From Casuarina equisetifolia (taxonomy: Eukaryota > Streptophyta > Magnoliopsida > Fagales > Casuarinaceae), in assembly GCA_028551475.1 (NCBI GenBank), contig CM052358.1, positions 18,502,853 through 18,566,852 on the forward strand: a stretch of 64,000 nt of DNA, read 5' to 3'. The translations under genes and the position numbers were made by a program. The notes beneath the pieces were generated by a model, which had not been told where the DNA came from, made no database searches, and saw only the letters and a program-made list of their open reading frames with translations. Positions within the stretch are counted from its first letter, which is position 1, and each line of letters starts with the position of its first letter. This document shows, one piece after another, positions 62,384 through 64,000 of this stretch.

Positions 62384-64000
62384 TTGACGGATCTAAAGCT
62401 TGAATCGGATCGAACCTCACAGCCGAATCCAATCACAATCAATTTGTATCCCTACTTCTTCTATTTTCCCTGAAAGAGTACAACAACTCGTTCCAATTGC
62501 TATGAAATTAGGGTTTGTGCAGGTTCTGTAAAACCTATCAAAAAAATGAAATCGGTAAGAACGAAACTTGATCTATTATTGTTCCACAAGAAGGTTTATT
62601 ATCTCAAAAGAAAAAACATGCTTCCCATAAATAGATTGCACTTTCTTGAAACATTTTGCTCGGAAACGAATCCAAAATACCTGGTTAACGTTTGATAACT
62701 GCCACTGAAGATGGTCTCTGCGGCTATTGTGGGTAGAGAGATAGAGATGGAAGCCCTAACAGGAGCGAGCAACAGCCTCTCTTCACTCCCCTACCTAGTT
62801 TATTATGGCGAGTCGGCTGACACAGACTCGCAACTCGCTCACTGAGTCCGAGTTTGACCCCACTCGTCCGAGTCAGGGCGCACTCGGGTTCCCACGATAA
62901 TATATGATCTTTTGCCCCCATGAAAAGAAAGATAATATTCATATAATTATAAATGGTCATGCGCCAAGCGCGTGCAACTCATATAGTCATCTCTCTGTCT
63001 CTTCTCCTCCCTTTCTAATGTAAATTATAAAAGTTACATTAACTCTTATCTTTAAATTCAATATATAAAATTAAAGAAAAATACTTGATAGCCTTTAATT
63101 TTGTTCATCCCAAGTTTCAGTTTAAATAAATTAACAGTCATACTTCAAATATTAGTAAATCAATTCATCTATTAGGTTGTCTATAAAATAAGGAATATAC
63201 TAATATAAACTAACAAAAAAATCTTTGAATAAAAGGAAAACCAAAAAAAAAAATTGAAATGAATCCTTCAATCCATTACATAACTTTCATTATAATACAA
63301 AATGTCCAAATTATAAGAAAGAGTAAATCATCATACTACAAAACTCACCATTTTTTAGCAACTCTTGTTAAAGTGATTCTTAATAAAAAAATAAAAAGCA
63401 AATGTCTTGCTCAATCTTCATGATAAAATGATTGTGTGCAAATTCCATCCCATCCCATCCTTCAAATACCTCATCAATCTTGTAAGGAGGTTATGTTTAG
63501 CCATGACTAGATTATGTGATAATATCTTACTTTAACCTTGTTTAAGCTATTGTATTTATGTATTTTCTTTATAAATTTTTAATATAGGAAACAAAATGAA
63601 TTCTAGACACTTGATATTGTTTACTCAATAGAAGACATTAAGAGAAGTCTCAAATTATCAACATCCAAAACATGAGTTTCAAATTTTTGATGATAATACA
63701 AACCATAATTTTTTTAGAAATTATAAAATGACTACATAGAAATGATATAATTTCTTTAGAAAATAAGGGTGTCTAATTTCTTTTACAATTGCAAATTTTT
63801 CTCAGAAGTGGTGGCCCTTAACTTCAAAAAATACTTACAATACATTTTTATACATAATTAGACACAAAAGAAAAAGAACACTATTTAAGTTGTTTATTAC
63901 TATATCAAATAAAATATCATCAAACATACTTGATATCAAAGAAGCAAACAAAATAATCTAAGATATGATTGCCATAATTGAAATTTAAAATGAAGTAACA
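62384..64000. other. Upstream region of the PTM-like gene and AT-rich flank
   Basis: The 5' leader and promoter of the minus-strand PTM-like gene are expected at about 62384-62900. At 62806-62890 there is a cluster of ACTCG/CGAGT motifs in both orientations. From 62960 the sequence is AT-rich with no gene, RNA or repeat recognised up to the window edge. Confidence 0.5.

Overview
This is a 64-kb piece of nuclear DNA from a dicot-like flowering plant. It is AT-rich, with long intergenic stretches and GT-AG introns. It carries plant-specific families (NPH3/BTB, RETICULATA-related, a PTM-like DDT/PHD protein, a NAC relic) and fossils of plant Copia and Caulimoviridae elements. The overall look fits a woody eudicot such as grapevine, but the sequence alone does not fix the species.

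Left part (1-15.6 kb), gene-poor. A broken minus-strand Copia fossil runs off the left edge. After it come a short hairpin, a 2.6-kb tandem array of about 16 monomers (two sizes, with signs of a four-monomer higher-order unit), a dead NAC transcription-factor gene with a SINE in its intron, a tRNA-Arg(UCU) gene, a three-copy 135-bp tandem repeat, and a duplicated dispersed repeat. The remaining few kb are AT-rich with nothing recognised.

Middle (15.6-31.8 kb). A four-exon NPH3-family BTB gene (633 aa, + strand) is followed by about 10 kb of heavily broken endogenous pararetrovirus on the minus strand. The viral copy is circularly permuted: zinc knuckle, protease, RT and RNase H come first, then the promoter/primer-site region, then a 5' region. 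Another repeat is nested in it. A tRNA-Ser(GCU) gene follows.

Right part (31.8-63 kb), gene-dense. A seven-exon RETICULATA-RELATED chloroplast membrane protein (434 aa, +) is followed by the full 27-exon gene for the alpha large subunit of the AP-2 clathrin adaptor (1018 aa, +). Convergent to it lies a nine-exon PTM-like DDT/PHD chromatin protein (1739 aa, -). I rebuilt all four intact host genes exon by exon; every junction keeps frame and the proteins match family length. The genes are unrelated in function (light signalling or ubiquitin-ligase adaptor, plastid envelope, endocytosis, chromatin), as is normal for a plant chromosome; there is no operon or cluster logic.

No CRISPR array or clearly new system is present. 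The best leads are the higher-order tandem array, the permuted pararetrovirus, the nearly perfect 78-bp tandem duplication at the stop codon of the PTM-like gene, and a few unusual introns and exons.
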